DNA of 64,000 bases from CAWKEY01 sp963696315. Lineage in GTDB: Bacteria; Pseudomonadota; Gammaproteobacteria; Methylococcales; Methylomonadaceae. Positions within the stretch are counted from its first letter, which is position 1, and each line of letters opens with the position of its first letter. The position numbers and the translations under genes are program-made. The stretch spans positions 124,001 through 188,000 of the forward strand of contig CAVOJU010000014.1 in assembly GCA_963696315.1 (NCBI GenBank). Reading direction: 5' to 3'. Of the stretch, positions 54,299 to 63,907 are shown piece by piece. The notes beneath the pieces are model-generated. The model saw only the letters and a list, made by a program, of their open reading frames with translations. It did not search any database and had not been told where the DNA came from.

Positions 54299-57200
54299 TC
54301 ATTCAACAACAAGCCGCCCCCACGAACCGTTGGCGAAAATGTGGGCAGGGCCGTCTCTGAACAACCAGGTGCCGGGTTTGGCCTCTGCTACCACCACGGT
54401 TTCGGCTTTGCCAGGCGCCATCAACACCGTCGATGGCGAACCATAGCCGGGTATCCATGCCTTAAACGTGTGTCCGTAGAGTTGAAAGCTTCTTTGCCGG
54501 GCCCGTCCAGTGGGGTGGACGACGTGGAAACGCAACTCTTCGCCAGTCTTGGCGATAAAATCCTTAAATGGTAGTGGCCGGTAGCCGGGATCGAAAAAAT
54601 CTGGCGGAAACGCCACAGCATTCAGATCAAAGCCTTTTTCACCCCTGGTTTGTAAGCCCAGACGTTGCCAGAAGGCTGCGCTGTGATAATTCATCGCATG
54701 TTCGCCCAAGTCATAGGAATCATCGCAGATGAAACAGTCGGGAATTGCGGTGCCGTTTTGATGGAGGTTCAAGCCATCTTGATAAAGCACCACAAATTCG
54801 CGATAACTCTTCTGTTTGCCGCTTTGCGGATAAGTCACTCTCGCCGACAAATGACTATCCTGATCAGATTCGACTTTAGCCCCGGGTGGTTCGATCACCA
54901 AGGCTCCCACCAAACCATGTGTGCCCTGGCCGATGGCGTCGGCTGATGTGAGCGCCGCCACCGTAGTATCCTTGAAGGGTTCGAAGTTGTAGTCCTCTGG
55001 GCTGCTGTCTTCGTCCAGTTCCGGGATACCTGCATACCAGCGGTAGATTACCGATTCGCCTGGTCTGGCGTACACATTATTTACCGGATTAAATCCCGTT
55101 ATCACGCCGTCGCCGGTTTCGCCGTCATGACTGACCAGTTGCGGATGCAGGCTGACGCGGTTGGATGGCGGGACGGTTTTATAGTTGCTTAAACCGCGGT
55201 CGACATTCAACGAGGTGATTTTCGGCATCAGCGCATCGCCGTCGGCATCGTCCAAAGTTGTTGGCAGCTTATTGGTCAGCGTCACGCTCAGACATTTGCC
55301 GGATTCGACGCGTAAAACCAAGGGCTCAATACTTTTTTGGCCTTGCTGATATGGCTGAGGGTCCTCTTGCAGTTTTTCTCTATCCGCAGCCAGTATATAA
55401 ACCAGTGCGTCCGGATCATACACGCCGGATTGCCGGTCGTAATGCGCTTTAACTTCCTTGCCGCCAAACAAATCTTTAACCTGCCAGGCCTCAACAGAAA
55501 ATTCCTGCGTGTTTTCCGGATTAAACAGATGGGCAGGGCAGCCGCCGGTTGCCGCAATCGCAGCAGCCTTGTCGGCCAGCACTTTGCCTTGCGGTCTGGA
55601 CGGCAGTGGTTGCAGATGACACTGATCCAGGCGATCTTGGCTTAGCGAACAATCTGCGCGTTTAGCGCCCACGGCTTTACACGTATTGTTTTCCGAAACA
55701 ACGCCGGAAATGCCGTTGCTGTCCTTGCAACTGCCGGGGTCGAGCGCATCGGTGCCGTTAAATACCCGCAATAGGCCCCAACTGCCGTTCCATAAAGCAT
55801 CTTGCGAGCCGCTGTGAAACAGATGATCGACAGTTTCCAGTCCGGTATTGCCCAAATTTAAAGTTTGTAATTCAAAATGTTCGGAAATGCCGATTTCCTG
55901 AGCATTCACCCACGGTGCATCCTTGTTAAATCGTTCACGTCTCCAGTTTAAACCGTGCATGGTAAAGCTGTGCTGCACTTCCTGAGCGCCTTGAATTAAA
56001 CGGATTTGCACCCGGTCACCTTCGTAAGCGCGCAAGGGCGGCAGGAACGGATCGCCATGGGGGGCTAAAGAACTGAATACATACGCCAAGTCGCCGGGTT
56101 TGCACAGCTTGCTGTCCTTGGCATGTTGGTCACAGGTCTCTTGCTTAAGTGATGAAAAATCACCGGAACTATCGCGATCAGCGATGCGCAACGGGATCGG
56201 CTCGTGTTTATAGTTGATCAGATAAGGGTTGTGGTGATCGGTAGAAATGGCTTCCGGCCGCTCTGGCGGATCGACCGGATAGCCTTCGCGTGCGCCGATG
56301 GCGTGATAGTCCCCGGCAAATTTTTCCATAAGCAAGGGGATATGCGCGCTTTGACTGCGTTTTTGGTCGTATAGCAGTGCAAAATCGGCAATCGCCAGTG
56401 CGAATTCACGGGTATCCCGATGGTGCTTATCCGGTGTGCCGGGATGATGTGGATCCGGGGTGTTGACGATTTGCGCCCGGGTGCCTACGGCTTGTGAGTC
56501 GGTGCAGTTCGGGGTGTCATAGACAGTGTCAAGTCCATTGATTTTTAACAAACCGCAGGCTTTGTCTTTGGCTTTAAGATTTCTGCCGCTGGCGGATAGC
56601 CATTGCGAACCTTTAGGTTCCACTAACATGGCGTTGTAAAAGCCGTGATGCTGAATTGAAGAGGGCGCAAAGTGGTCATGGGTGAATACCGTGCCCAGCC
56701 CTGCATCGATGCCGTCTTGATGAAAATAAGGATCGACCCACCAGCGCTGGATGGTGGTTTGAAACACCGGTTTGTTGTGTTTGGTTTTCACAGCCAGCGG
56801 TTTAGCGACAGGACGGCCATTTTCATCGACTACCGAGCCTTTTTTATCGGCGTGGCTGGCGCGGGTCAACATGTCGATGGCTTCCCGTGAAAAGGTGCCG
56901 TCCTGATAGTTAAAGCCGTTGGCCGAGCCGTCGGAGGCGGTGACGTCAAATTTAACCAAATGAATATGCTGACCGATAATATCCGTGGGTGTGGCAACTT
57001 GAAAGGAGTCGCGTGTCAGTTTTTCATGGCTGCGGTTGGTATGCAGAAATTCCACACACTCGCCGGATTCGGCACGGAAAAAGAACGGTTCGGCAGTTTC
57101 CACGGCGCGGTGATTTTCGTAACTGGCCACTTCGTCATCCAGGACATTGATGCGCGATTGCGGATCGTGCCAGCCGTGTTCATTGGTTTTAATGTCCAGA

Positions 57201-59306
57201 TCGATTGCCGAAGCTCGATAACGGCGAGTGGTGTAGGGCACATCGGTGCCTGCTCTATTTTTGCCGCAAGGATCGGCAAAAGGTGCGCCAGGCTGGCGTT
57301 GCTTGCCGTTGACGGCGAAGGCTTTGGCGATGCCTTCCGGCGTTTTGCTGAGGTGTTCTGGAGCTTCATGGAAACGCATGGCATTTTTTTCCAGCGTAGT
57401 GCCCTCGGCAGGAAACAGTTGCAGATTTGCACGCGTGATTTCTGCGGTCATGTCAGCGCTGGCAACTTGCTGTAAGGGCGTGGCGCCACCATTAAACTTG
57501 CGTTCGCCGCCGGTGACGATATGCCGTCCCAAACCACCGTCTTCAACCATGTCCAGTGGGGGTTGCGGCACCCGGTGTCCGGATTTTCCCGGGATATAAA
57601 ACGGATAGCCCGGAAAACCCTTTACACCATAGCTTGGGGTGGGCGCCATCGCCAGATGGGGGAGCGGTACAATCGCCGGAATCGGTGTGCCGCCTTGATT
57701 GACTCCTGTCAACGGATCCGTGCCTTTGCCTGCCAGGTTTTCATCGCTGCTGCCGGGCAGTCCGCCGCCGTCGGGCAGACGTCTGGAGCCGTCTTCAAAG
57801 ACATCGTGTACGCGCCATAAAGCCCACATGCCTTGGGCAAAATGCGGATACAAATGGCAGTGGAAAATCGAATCGCCTGGGGTTTGATTGAGATTGCCGC
57901 TGCCTTCGTGAGTGATTTTATAGGCAAAACTTTGTTGTGGGCCGATGGTTTGCGAATCAAGATAATTGGCGTGACCGCTGCTGCTGGATTCCCATTGATG
58001 GGCATGCAGATGGAACACGTGAGTTTCCTTGGGGCCGGCATGAGAATTACGAAATTGCACCGGGTCGTTTAAATAGCTGTGATGGACGTTGGAAGGATCG
58101 TCCTGATAACTCGCCAGCAATGCCGGGTCGCCGTTGGCCCAGGATTGCAGGAAAAATTCTTCGTATAAGCAGTCGACACAATCCTTGGCTGGGCCGATAC
58201 CGAGACGGTTGGCCAGTAAAATTGTACCCATGCCGCTGGCGCCGTAGTTAATGGCAAAACCATCGCGCACCCCGGCCAGTTGTTTGGAAAAAGGCGTTAA
58301 CGATTTATCGTTTTGTGCCGGCGAGAGGATGCCGAATTCGGGCCGGTAGACGGTTTTTAATTCATCGTGAAATACGACGCTGAATTCACGAAAAGCCTTG
58401 TTGCCCGGCTCGACGATAATGGCATCGAGGGGGCTGTAGATTAATTCGTAATGATTATTCCCCAGGTTTTTTAACAGATTCAAGACCGGCATGTTTTGGC
58501 TGTCTTTGGCCTCATAATTGATGAAGGCCGGAGCTTGAGCCTGGTCTTTGGCCAGCTTTAAATCGCTTTCTTTAACGGCGCTTCGATACCAGTTGCTGTC
58601 CTTGGCTTCGACATTCAGGGTGCCAAACAAGCCATGCACCAATGATCCGCCGTCGCCTTGTCCCCCGGAAGGTGCGGAAAGGCTGGAAAATAAATACGTG
58701 CCTTTGCGCTTGACCTGCCATCGATAGGTAATGGTTTCGCCTGGCGGGATGCCTTGCAGGCCGGTGATTTTGCCGTCGTTGGCGTTACCCACTGGCGTGA
58801 GCCCAGACATGGCGATGGACGCGCAGCGGGTTTTCGGGCTGTCTTTGGCGCCGCTGCTTCGTTGGGCGGCACAGGGGTTGCCGGATTCAGCCTTGATAAT
58901 GACGGCATCAGAGGGAATGGGTTGCGATTCTGCGTCTTCGCCCTGATCTTCGTTTGCCAGTTCAGGCTGATTCGGATTAAGCAGATTGGTGAAGCTCACT
59001 TCCAAAATGTCGCCTTCGTTGGCGCGGAGTACTAACGGTCTTGGCCGCTTGTCGCTGCGCAGCTTGACCTTGCCGGCAGTTAATGCGTCGGTGGTTACCG
59101 TTGCTGCTGACAACATCGCGTTTCAGTGCGTAAACCATGCCGTAGGGATCGTGGGAGCCGAAGCGATTGAATAGTATGTCCTGATCCAACGCTACCACAT
59201 CAGCATGGATTACGCGCTGGTTGGTTTCGGTTGAGGTGTTGGACTTATTGAAGCAGCCGGCGGTAAACAGCAAGGCGACCAGGGTAAACAGGATTTTGTA
59301 GTTCAT
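54299..59306 (-). CDS. Giant multicopper oxidase, MofA-like lipoprotein (frameshifted near the N-terminus)
   Basis: Starts at ATG 59306 with signal peptide MNYKILFTLVALLFTAGC (lipobox). After FGSHDPYGMVYALKRDV a slip near 59114 joins the 1,605-aa open frame (SAATVTTDALTAGKVKLRSDKRP), for a total of about 1,668 residues. Copper motifs are spread over several cupredoxin domains: HVFHLHAHQW, IFHCHLYPHFAQGMW (HCHxxxH, type-1 site), FTHDHFAPSSIQHHGFYNAMLVEP, QHSFTMHGLNWRRE, DHLFHSG and RQRSFQLYGHTFKAW. Size and layout match MofA-type oxidases proposed to oxidise Mn(II) in Leptothrix, but the activity here is not shown. Its C-terminus lies near hsp20, on the opposite strand. Confidence 0.85.
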
Positions 59307-59318
59307 GACGCATGCTCC

Positions 59319-59972
59319 TTAATTGCCTTTGAGGATTTCGATGCCGTCCAGCAGCAATCCGGAAGGAAAACGCCTGGCGTTTTTCAGTGTCGTATGGTCT
59401 TCATCAATGCCCAGAGCGAGCTGGTAACCATTGGCAATGGTCAGCCTAATGGTGATTGCGGCATCTTCCTGACAGCGCCACTTAGAGCATCGCCAGCCAG
59501 TAGACCAGGCAAAAGTGTTTTCAGCCGCTTGGTACAGAATCTGACGGTGAATTTCTGCACCATCCGGTTTGAAAATTTGCCATACCGCAAAGTCGTTAAA
59601 TCCAGGTCTATGATCACTGACCAAAAAATTCCAGGTGATGGCGATTTCTTCGGCTTTATGTACTTTGATGCCGCTTCTTTCCAGCACAGCGCCGTCGATG
59701 GCGTGGGTTATTTTGCCGTGATGGTCGGAGTTGATGGTGTACAGAACAGGTGCGGCTTGTTTGCCGATGTACAGGTTGGGTATTTTTTCGTCCGGGATAC
59801 GTTTGCCATCGTTATCTGCCAAACTCGGGTCATCCAGCACAGCCATGAAATGACCACTGTCGCTGAACCAGGTTTTGCTTTCCGGCTTGTGAAAAACATG
59901 TTGGGTTATTTTGCAGCGACCTTTGACTATAAAACCGTCAAAAGTGCCTTGTTGGAATGCATTGTTTGTCAT
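59319..59972 (-). CDS. Hypothetical protein upstream of the multicopper oxidase
   Basis: A 217-aa protein starting at ATG 59972; it ends 13 bp before the oxidase start, so the two very likely form an operon. It has no signal peptide or membrane helix. The sequence is rich in beta-strand-like stretches (FDGFIVKGRCKITQHVFHKPESKTWFSDSGHFMAVLDDP, VLYTINSDHHGKITHAIDGAVLERSGIKVHKAEEIAITWNFLVSDHRPG). Two pairs of Cys/Trp (WSTGWRCSKWRCQ) stand out. I do not recognise the family. Proximity suggests a role in the oxidase's expression, maturation or copper supply, but this is inference only. Confidence 0.6.
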   Translation of the reverse strand: MTNNAFQQGTFDGFIVKGRCKITQHVFHKPESKTWFSDSGHFMAVLDDPSLADNDGKRIPDEKIPNLYIGKQAAPVLYTINSDHHGKITHAIDGAVLERSGIKVHKAEEIAITWNFLVSDHRPGFNDFAVWQIFKPDGAEIHRQILYQAAENTFAWSTGWRCSKWRCQEDAAITIRLTIANGYQLALGIDEDHTTLKNARRFPSGLLLDGIEILKGN

Positions 59973-60572
59973 GACGTATCCCCTCGAGTATTCAGTTTTT
60001 TATAAAGTCATAAACTCCATGTAATGCTGATCCGGTTTTTTTGTTGTTATATTTAGCTCCTTGATTTCAAATTACTGATGGCTGGCAAAAAATAGCTTGT
60101 GTTCTAACAGGCGACCTGTGTTGGAAGTTGCTCCAAAAAATTATTGTTGTCAAGTCTCACTAAAACTTTGCCTATGCTATGCCCCGGAAACGGAGTGGTG
60201 CGGCTCAGGTAGTCAAGTAGCGTGTATGGCATACGTTTACATGATGCATCTGAAATGGGGCGCGCAAAGCACTCGTTTTTTTACCAGGATTTCTTGTTTG
60301 CAGACGTAGCTGGCGCGAGTTCGTAGGGGCGAATTCATTCGCCTTGGGCGATTAAAAAAGCCCCTGGAAATGTCCCCGTGAAAATTTAGGGAAGTTATTT
60401 ATGCCCCTATCACTAACTAAATCGCAGCCGCTCCTGTACATGCCCATACCAGGAAGTAATGTGTTACCGAATCCTGAAAGGGTCCAGAGCCAGCTTTTAT
60501 TCTCAGTCGAGGTCGTATTTTCAAGCACGACAACTATAGTAGAAGCACGACTTCGAAACTGCATTCCCCGCC
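59973..60572. other. Intergenic region, 600 bp, upstream of the oxidase operon
   Basis: No credible gene was seen. It must hold the promoter of the 59972 gene (minus strand) and of the WYL regulator (plus strand). At 60328-60343 lies a perfect palindrome GGCGAATTCATTCGCC, also seen in similar form near 8030. The region is otherwise A/T-rich. Confidence 0.5.
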
Positions 60573-60890
60573 ATGAACCACATCGACAAAATCTACCGGC
60601 TTGACAGCCTGCTTCGCGAGCGCAGAACGCCCATTTCCGGTAAAGCCATAGAAGAAAAACTGGAATGCTCAAGAGCTACCCGTGACCGCATCATCAAGTA
60701 CATGCGAGAGATGCTGGATGCACCGATTGTCTATCATAGAGAGTACAAGGGTTATTGCTATGATCATGCCCATGCCGCACACCCTTATGAATTACCTGGG
60801 CTCTGGTTCAACGCCCAGGAGCTGCAAGCCTTGCTGGCCTGTCAGCATCTGCTCGCCAACGTCAGTCCCGGCATCCTGCAAGATTCAATA
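60573..60890 (+). pseudogene. WYL-type transcriptional regulator, truncated
   Basis: The first 106 codons are a regulator N-terminus: HTH_11-like KIYRLDSLLRERRTPISGKAIEEKLECSRATRDRIIKYMREMLDAPIVYHREYKGYCYD, then FNAQELQALLACQHLLANVSPGILQDSI. Family members continue with a WYL domain for about 200 more residues. Here the conserved sequence ends at about 60890, and the remaining 22 codons are read from a palindromic repeat before the stop at 60959. The WYL part is absent from the rest of the window, so it was lost or lies elsewhere. Confidence 0.7.
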
Positions 60891-60903
60891 GTCCCCACGC
60901 GGG

Positions 60904-60996
60904 ACGGGGTTTGTAACCCCGTACCGAACTTTTTGATGCTCCCGCTATCTTTGAGATAAACATGAAACCCTGCGGAAGGGGTAACATACCCCTTCC
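60904..60996. repeat. Two strong hairpins between the regulator remnant and the IS4-family element
   Basis: ACGGGGTT-TGT-AACCCCGT (60904-60922) and GGAAGGGGTA-ACA-TACCCCTTCC (60974-60996) are perfect inverted repeats. They look like one dispersed palindromic repeat, since TAGTCCCC at the left and AGGGGCTA at the right (62425-62431, after the insertion) may be its ends. A related hairpin is at 5183-5207. Confidence 0.5.
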
Positions 60997-61008
60997 GGCT
61001 TTAGGGGC

Positions 61009-62418
61009 ATATCATTACACACAAGTCACACTGCCTGAATCTGCCGCGCAAAGCTAAGGCCAGCAGCAAAGTCCATCACCCGCTGTAAGCCCAGCCAGAT
61101 GGTTTTCACGCCGGGCTCGCCATCGCCTTTGCGGGCAAGAAATCCGCCTAGCATTGCCACTAATCTGAGGACTTCGTTCAGAGTAGGTGGCATCTGTGGG
61201 GGCTTCTTTTTGTTGAGAATGAAAGCACCCTGCCACTCATCCCGGTCAAATAAAAGCTCGGCATTGAGATCAGGGCAAGTTCTGCCTAAACGCATGAGTC
61301 GAGCAATTCGCCATGACACCACCATATACAAAGCCAGCGCCAGCTCCAAACGTTCGATTGTTGATAGTTGGAGGGCTTCCACCCGGCACCCGTTCTTTAA
61401 CACATGAAAAAATAACTCAATTTCCCACCGAGCCCGATACCAGTCAATCAGTTCAGCAGCCGCTTCAAAAGTCTCGGCATTTCGATTGGTGAGCAAACGC
61501 CACTCAATTGCTTTAACACCTTTGGGTGCATTGACTTCACGCGCGATGAGGCAGGTGATTTCAAGTTGTCCTCCCTGCTTGGTAGGCAGCGCGACTCGCT
61601 TTAGCCAGACGTGCTGGCGCACTTCCCGTGCCTGTTGATTTTGCCTGGATGGCAGGATGAAACGAATTTCACCTAATGCCTCGCCGTCGGCTACGTCACG
61701 CCACAACTTGTTACCGTTCGGTAGATTGCGGTTATGTTTCGAGCGGATGAGCCAATCCGCCGGATAGCCCAATTCATGCGCTGTCTCCATCAGTTCCAAG
61801 AGGTCTGACTCCCGATCCGCAACGTAGACCAGTCTCGTGTCGGGTAATTCTTCGGCATAGTCGGCGATGCGTTGGTACCCTTCTGTCCAGCGCACGCTTT
61901 CCCGAATACCGTCCCGCTCTCCACACTCATCTTTGGGCTCCCGCGCCCATATCCACGCATCCAAAACCCCCAAAGGTTCTCGGGACACGCTGACAGCATA
62001 AGTAGGATGGACATACATACCCCGCTGCGCTTCATAGCTCAATGGCCCAAGCCCAGCAATTTCCTGGCCGTTGAAATTCAACTCTGTCGTATCCTGAAGG
62101 CACAATACCACGTCGTGCTCTCGCATTCGCGCCTTCGAACAAGCAATGTGAGGGGCCAGAATATCTGTCTATTCCACTTTATCCTGCGCCATAAACCTAT
62201 AAGCGGCCTGCGTTTCAGCCCATCCTCCGCAAGCCGCAGGAATACTCGCCGTTGGCTTGGCGGCCAATTGTTCTGCCAAGAGATACGCTCGTTTGTTCAG
62301 ACGCTTGTCGCCTAAGTCTATGTCCTTAAATTCTTCTGCTGCCCAGCTCACGGTGGTAATGATAGTAGTTGAAATTCATTATCTTACCGTATCAATGTAA
62401 AGTTGTGTGTAATGGAAT
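61009..62418 (-). mobile_element. IS4-family (Tn5/IS50-like) insertion sequence, 1,410 bp
   Basis: 16-bp imperfect terminal inverted repeats: left ATATCATTACACACAA (61009-61024), right complement ATTCCATTACACACAA (62403-62418). The 12-bp core CATTACACACAA is identical. An 11-bp direct repeat GCTTTAGGGGC flanks the element (60998-61008 and 62419-62429) as a target-site duplication. One transposase gene, interrupted by an amber codon, fills it. Confidence 0.92.
61026..62351 (-). pseudogene. IS4-family Tn5-like transposase with an in-frame amber codon
   Basis: The gene reads from ATG 62351: MSWAAEEFKDIDLGDKRLNKRA...SIPAACGGWAETQAAYRF, the Tn5-type DNA-binding N-terminal domain, then a TAG at 62171-62169 where a Trp is expected, then the same frame (TDILAPHIACSKARMREH...). 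The DDE residues are readable: Asp in VLCLQDTTEL, Asp in VYVADRESDL and Glu in YRARWEIELFFHVLK (YREK motif). The total is 441 codons. The single TGG-to-TAG change would stop translation after 60 residues. It could be a decayed copy or a read error. Confidence 0.85.
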
Positions 62419-62526
62419 GCTTTAGGGGCTACGCGGGGGTTGTCGTACACCGCCCCGTTAGCGTTAAGCTTCCTGTGCTCTTTCAAAGTTGTTGCATTAA
62501 GTCTCCAACGATAGATTGCATTCGGC

Positions 62527-62958
62527 TCAAATATGACTTTTTATCCAGCGGACAATATCGGTAGTATTCATGGCGCCGGACTGGCGGGCTATTTCACGAC
62601 CGGCTTTGAATATTATCAGCGTAGGGATGCTGCGAATATTAAATTGACCTGCAATACTCTCTTCCTGTTCAGTATTCAGTTTGGCCAAGCGTACTTGCGG
62701 TTCAAGTGTCACAGCGGCTTGGGCATAGGCTGGCGCCATCATCTTGCATGGCCCGCACCAGGATGCCCAGAAATCGACAACAACAGGGATATCGTTACGG
62801 GTAATATGCCGTTGAAAATTTCGGCCGTCTAATTCCAGCGGATGCCCGGTAAACAAAGCCTCCTTACATTGACCGCAACGGGGGTTCTGGCTCAGGCGTT
62901 CGGATGCTATACGATTTACCGTATCGCAGTGGGTACAAACAATATGCAGCGTACTCAT
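62527..62958 (-). CDS. trxC: Thioredoxin 2 (TrxC)
   Basis: A 143-aa thioredoxin with an N-terminal zinc-binding domain: CTHCD and CGQCK, four Cys. The thioredoxin fold has WASWCGPCKMMAPAYA (active site WCGPC) and SIPTLIIFKAGREI with cis-Pro. I chose ATG 62958 (MSTLHIVCTHC), as the longer frame from 63075 adds a leader not seen in this family. E. coli TrxC is 139 aa. It reduces disulfides, helped by its zinc domain, in oxidative stress. It is a single gene. Confidence 0.94.
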   Translation of the reverse strand: MSTLHIVCTHCDTVNRIASERLSQNPRCGQCKEALFTGHPLELDGRNFQRHITRNDIPVVVDFWASWCGPCKMMAPAYAQAAVTLEPQVRLAKLNTEQEESIAGQFNIRSIPTLIIFKAGREIARQSGAMNTTDIVRWIKSHI

Positions 62959-63180
62959 GGGCGGACCTTTTTGCTGAGGTTTAGTAATAGAAGATATGAG
63001 GCCATCCGGTCTAAAACTCAACATAGAAAACACAGATCGCACTGATCTGATTGAATCAACAGAGGACTGAAGCAAAATAGCGGAGCTTTTGCTTAACCAT
63101 GCATCCGCTGTGAAATGTTGAACCTGTTATTAAACTGCCCCGTCTTGAGTTGAAAGCCCAATTTTTTGTAGGTGAAAAAT

Positions 63181-63639
63181 ATGACCCTGAAAATATGGAT
63201 CGATGCCGATGCCTGCCCCAATGTGATTAAAGACATTTTATTCCGGGCGACATAACGCAGACAGTTGCCGTTGGTATTGGTCGCGAACCGGTTAATAGCG
63301 GCGCCACCTTCCCAATTCATCAAAGCCGTCCAGTTTGCCGGTGGTTTTGATGTGGCCGATAGTTATATTGTGCAGCAGTGTCAGGCCAATGATTTGGTGA
63401 TTACAGCGGATATTCCCCTGGCTGCCGACGTGGTTGCCAAGCAGGCCTATGCGCTAAACCCCAGAGGCGAGTTGTATAACCTTGAAAACATCAAGGAACA
63501 ATTGACAATGCGTGATTTTATGACCGAGCTGCGCGATACGGGACAAGCTTCCGGTGGACCTTCAGCATTTGGGCAACGGGATAAACAAGCTTTTGCCAAT
63601 GCGCTGGATCGGTTTTTGGCGGCGCATTCGCATTGTTGA
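63181..63639 (+). pseudogene. Second UPF0178/YaiI copy with a nonsense codon
   Basis: Starts at ATG 63181 (MTLKIWIDADACPNVIKDILFRAT), then a TAA at 63253-63255, then the same frame continues RRQLPLVLVANRLIAAPPSQFIKAVQFAGGFDVADSYIVQQCQANDLVITADIPLAADVV to a stop at 63639. The homologue at 47459 has Glu where the TAA stands (RAAERKQ), so one GAA-to-TAA change explains it. About 152 codons long. The rest is well conserved with no frameshift. Confidence 0.88.
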
Positions 63640-63907
63640 GCATTTATTCTGAAGACAATAAGCATAAATTGGCTAATCCGTTGTTGTGGCAACTGAGTAT
63701 TTAAACTATTATTTCAGCTCCGAATCAGTTAAATTAACCTTATTTATAAGTGACGTTATTTCCATTTGTTTTTAGGATGCATCAAATTAATAACCAATTG
63801 AAAATATTATGATTTTAAAAGTTAAAACCCTATTAGATAACCGCAAGACGCAATATCTTACGTCTATTAGGGTTGCTAACAATAGTTATGCGTAATAACA
63901 AGCGACT
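63640..63907. other. Intergenic region with a long inverted repeat
   Basis: AACCCTATTAGA (63826-63837) and TCTATTAGGGTT (63863-63874) form a 12-bp inverted repeat with one mismatch and a 25-nt loop. GTTAT-GCGTA-ATAAC follows at about 63885-63899. Both lie just upstream of the gene at 63908. Their function is unknown; they may be recombination or regulatory sites. Confidence 0.5.
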
